Below are positions 63,788 through 64,000 of a DNA stretch of 64,000 nt, piece after piece. Position 1 is the first letter of the stretch. Every line of letters starts with the position of its first letter. The stretch is from Stomorhina lunata. Lineage: Eukaryota > Arthropoda > Insecta > Diptera > Rhiniidae. The notes under the pieces were generated by a model, which was not told where the DNA came from, did no database searches, and was given only the letters and a program-made list of their open reading frames with translations. The position numbers and the translations under genes are program-made. The stretch covers positions 98,691,526 to 98,755,525 of the forward strand of contig OW121744.1 of the NCBI GenBank assembly GCA_933228675.1, given 5' to 3'.

Positions 63788-64000
63788 CGAGGGCTGTCTG
63801 ATATATAACCGACCTAACCATGATGCACGCGACTTTTTTAAAAAAAAAAAGTTTCTACTTCAAATTGTGCGTATTATAATAGCTACTCGCCAAAATTTCA
63901 AAAATTTATCTTGCGCAATTATCTGTTGACAGTCGTTTTTGTGAGTCTATTTCGGTGATTTCCCCAAAATGGAAAAAATTGAATATCGAGCTGTAATTAA
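63788..64000 (+). mobile_element. Mariner-family transposon, 5' end (cut by window end)
   Basis: A candidate terminus starts at CGAGGGCTGTCTGATATATA after a TA dinucleotide (63786-63787), as expected for mariner insertion at TA. About 180 bases further on an ATG opens a frame whose first residues match the start of mariner transposases. The 5' leader length is normal for mariner. The 3' end, catalytic domain and activity cannot be judged here. Confidence 0.75.
63969..64000 (+). CDS. Mariner transposase, N-terminal codons only
   Basis: The ATG at 63969-63971 begins MEKIEYRAVI, which resembles the N-terminus of mariner transposases, the beginning of the helix-turn-helix DNA-binding part. The product cuts and pastes the element at TA sites through a DDD catalytic triad; none of that region is in the window. 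The start is chosen because it is the first ATG after the leader and no upstream in-frame extension matches the family. Whether the frame stays open beyond the edge is unknown. Confidence 0.65.
   Translation, partial: MEKIEYRAVI

Overview
This window looks like AT-rich, repeat-dominated nuclear DNA from a dipteran, most likely a calyptrate fly such as a blow fly or house fly. The basis is the composition, the CAA/CAG (opa-type) microsatellites, the insect-type LINE remnants and the mariner start; the species is an inference. I found no intact host protein-coding gene, rRNA or functional tRNA. The long open frames are by-products of 12-bp and 31-bp satellites. The stretch is probably intergenic DNA or the inside of a very large intron.

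Layout. 1-1.1 kb: right part of a TIR transposon carrying a tRNA-Ala-like sequence; a full 1,259-bp copy lies at 61.4-62.65 kb in the same orientation. 2.7-9.15 kb: two blocks of imperfect palindromes built from TTGTTTAC/GTAAACAA. 9.2-9.8 and 10.8-12.2 kb: 30-33-bp satellites with a CTATAGAAA core. 13.7-18.6 kb: a transposon graveyard with at least three different LINE reverse-transcriptase remnants, two relic pieces of the TIR family and a 58-bp perfect hairpin. 19-22.9 kb: inverted 12-bp arrays and a 31-bp satellite of about 88 units. 24.1-35.8 and 40.4-47.6 kb: roughly seventy copies of the perfect palindrome GCAACATGTTGC, dispersed or inside longer tandem units, split by two 12-bp satellites (36.4-38.0 and 39.2-40.3 kb). 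48.6-60.2 kb: three blocks of another 31-bp palindromic satellite with higher-order structure. 61-63 kb: the complete TIR element inside a 12-bp array. 63.8 kb to the end: the 5' end of a mariner element.

The main theme is palindromes. Nearly every abundant repeat is dyad-symmetric: TTGTTTAC..GTAAACAA, GCAACATGTTGC, TTTCTATAGAAA and GGAAATTTTT-N-AAAAATTTCC. Inverted duplications have formed next to several of them. Between the blocks lie unique islands of about 0.4-1.5 kb with higher sequence complexity. These are the best places to look for exons or regulatory elements, though none could be proven here.

All counts and alignments were made by eye and are approximate unless exact positions are given.
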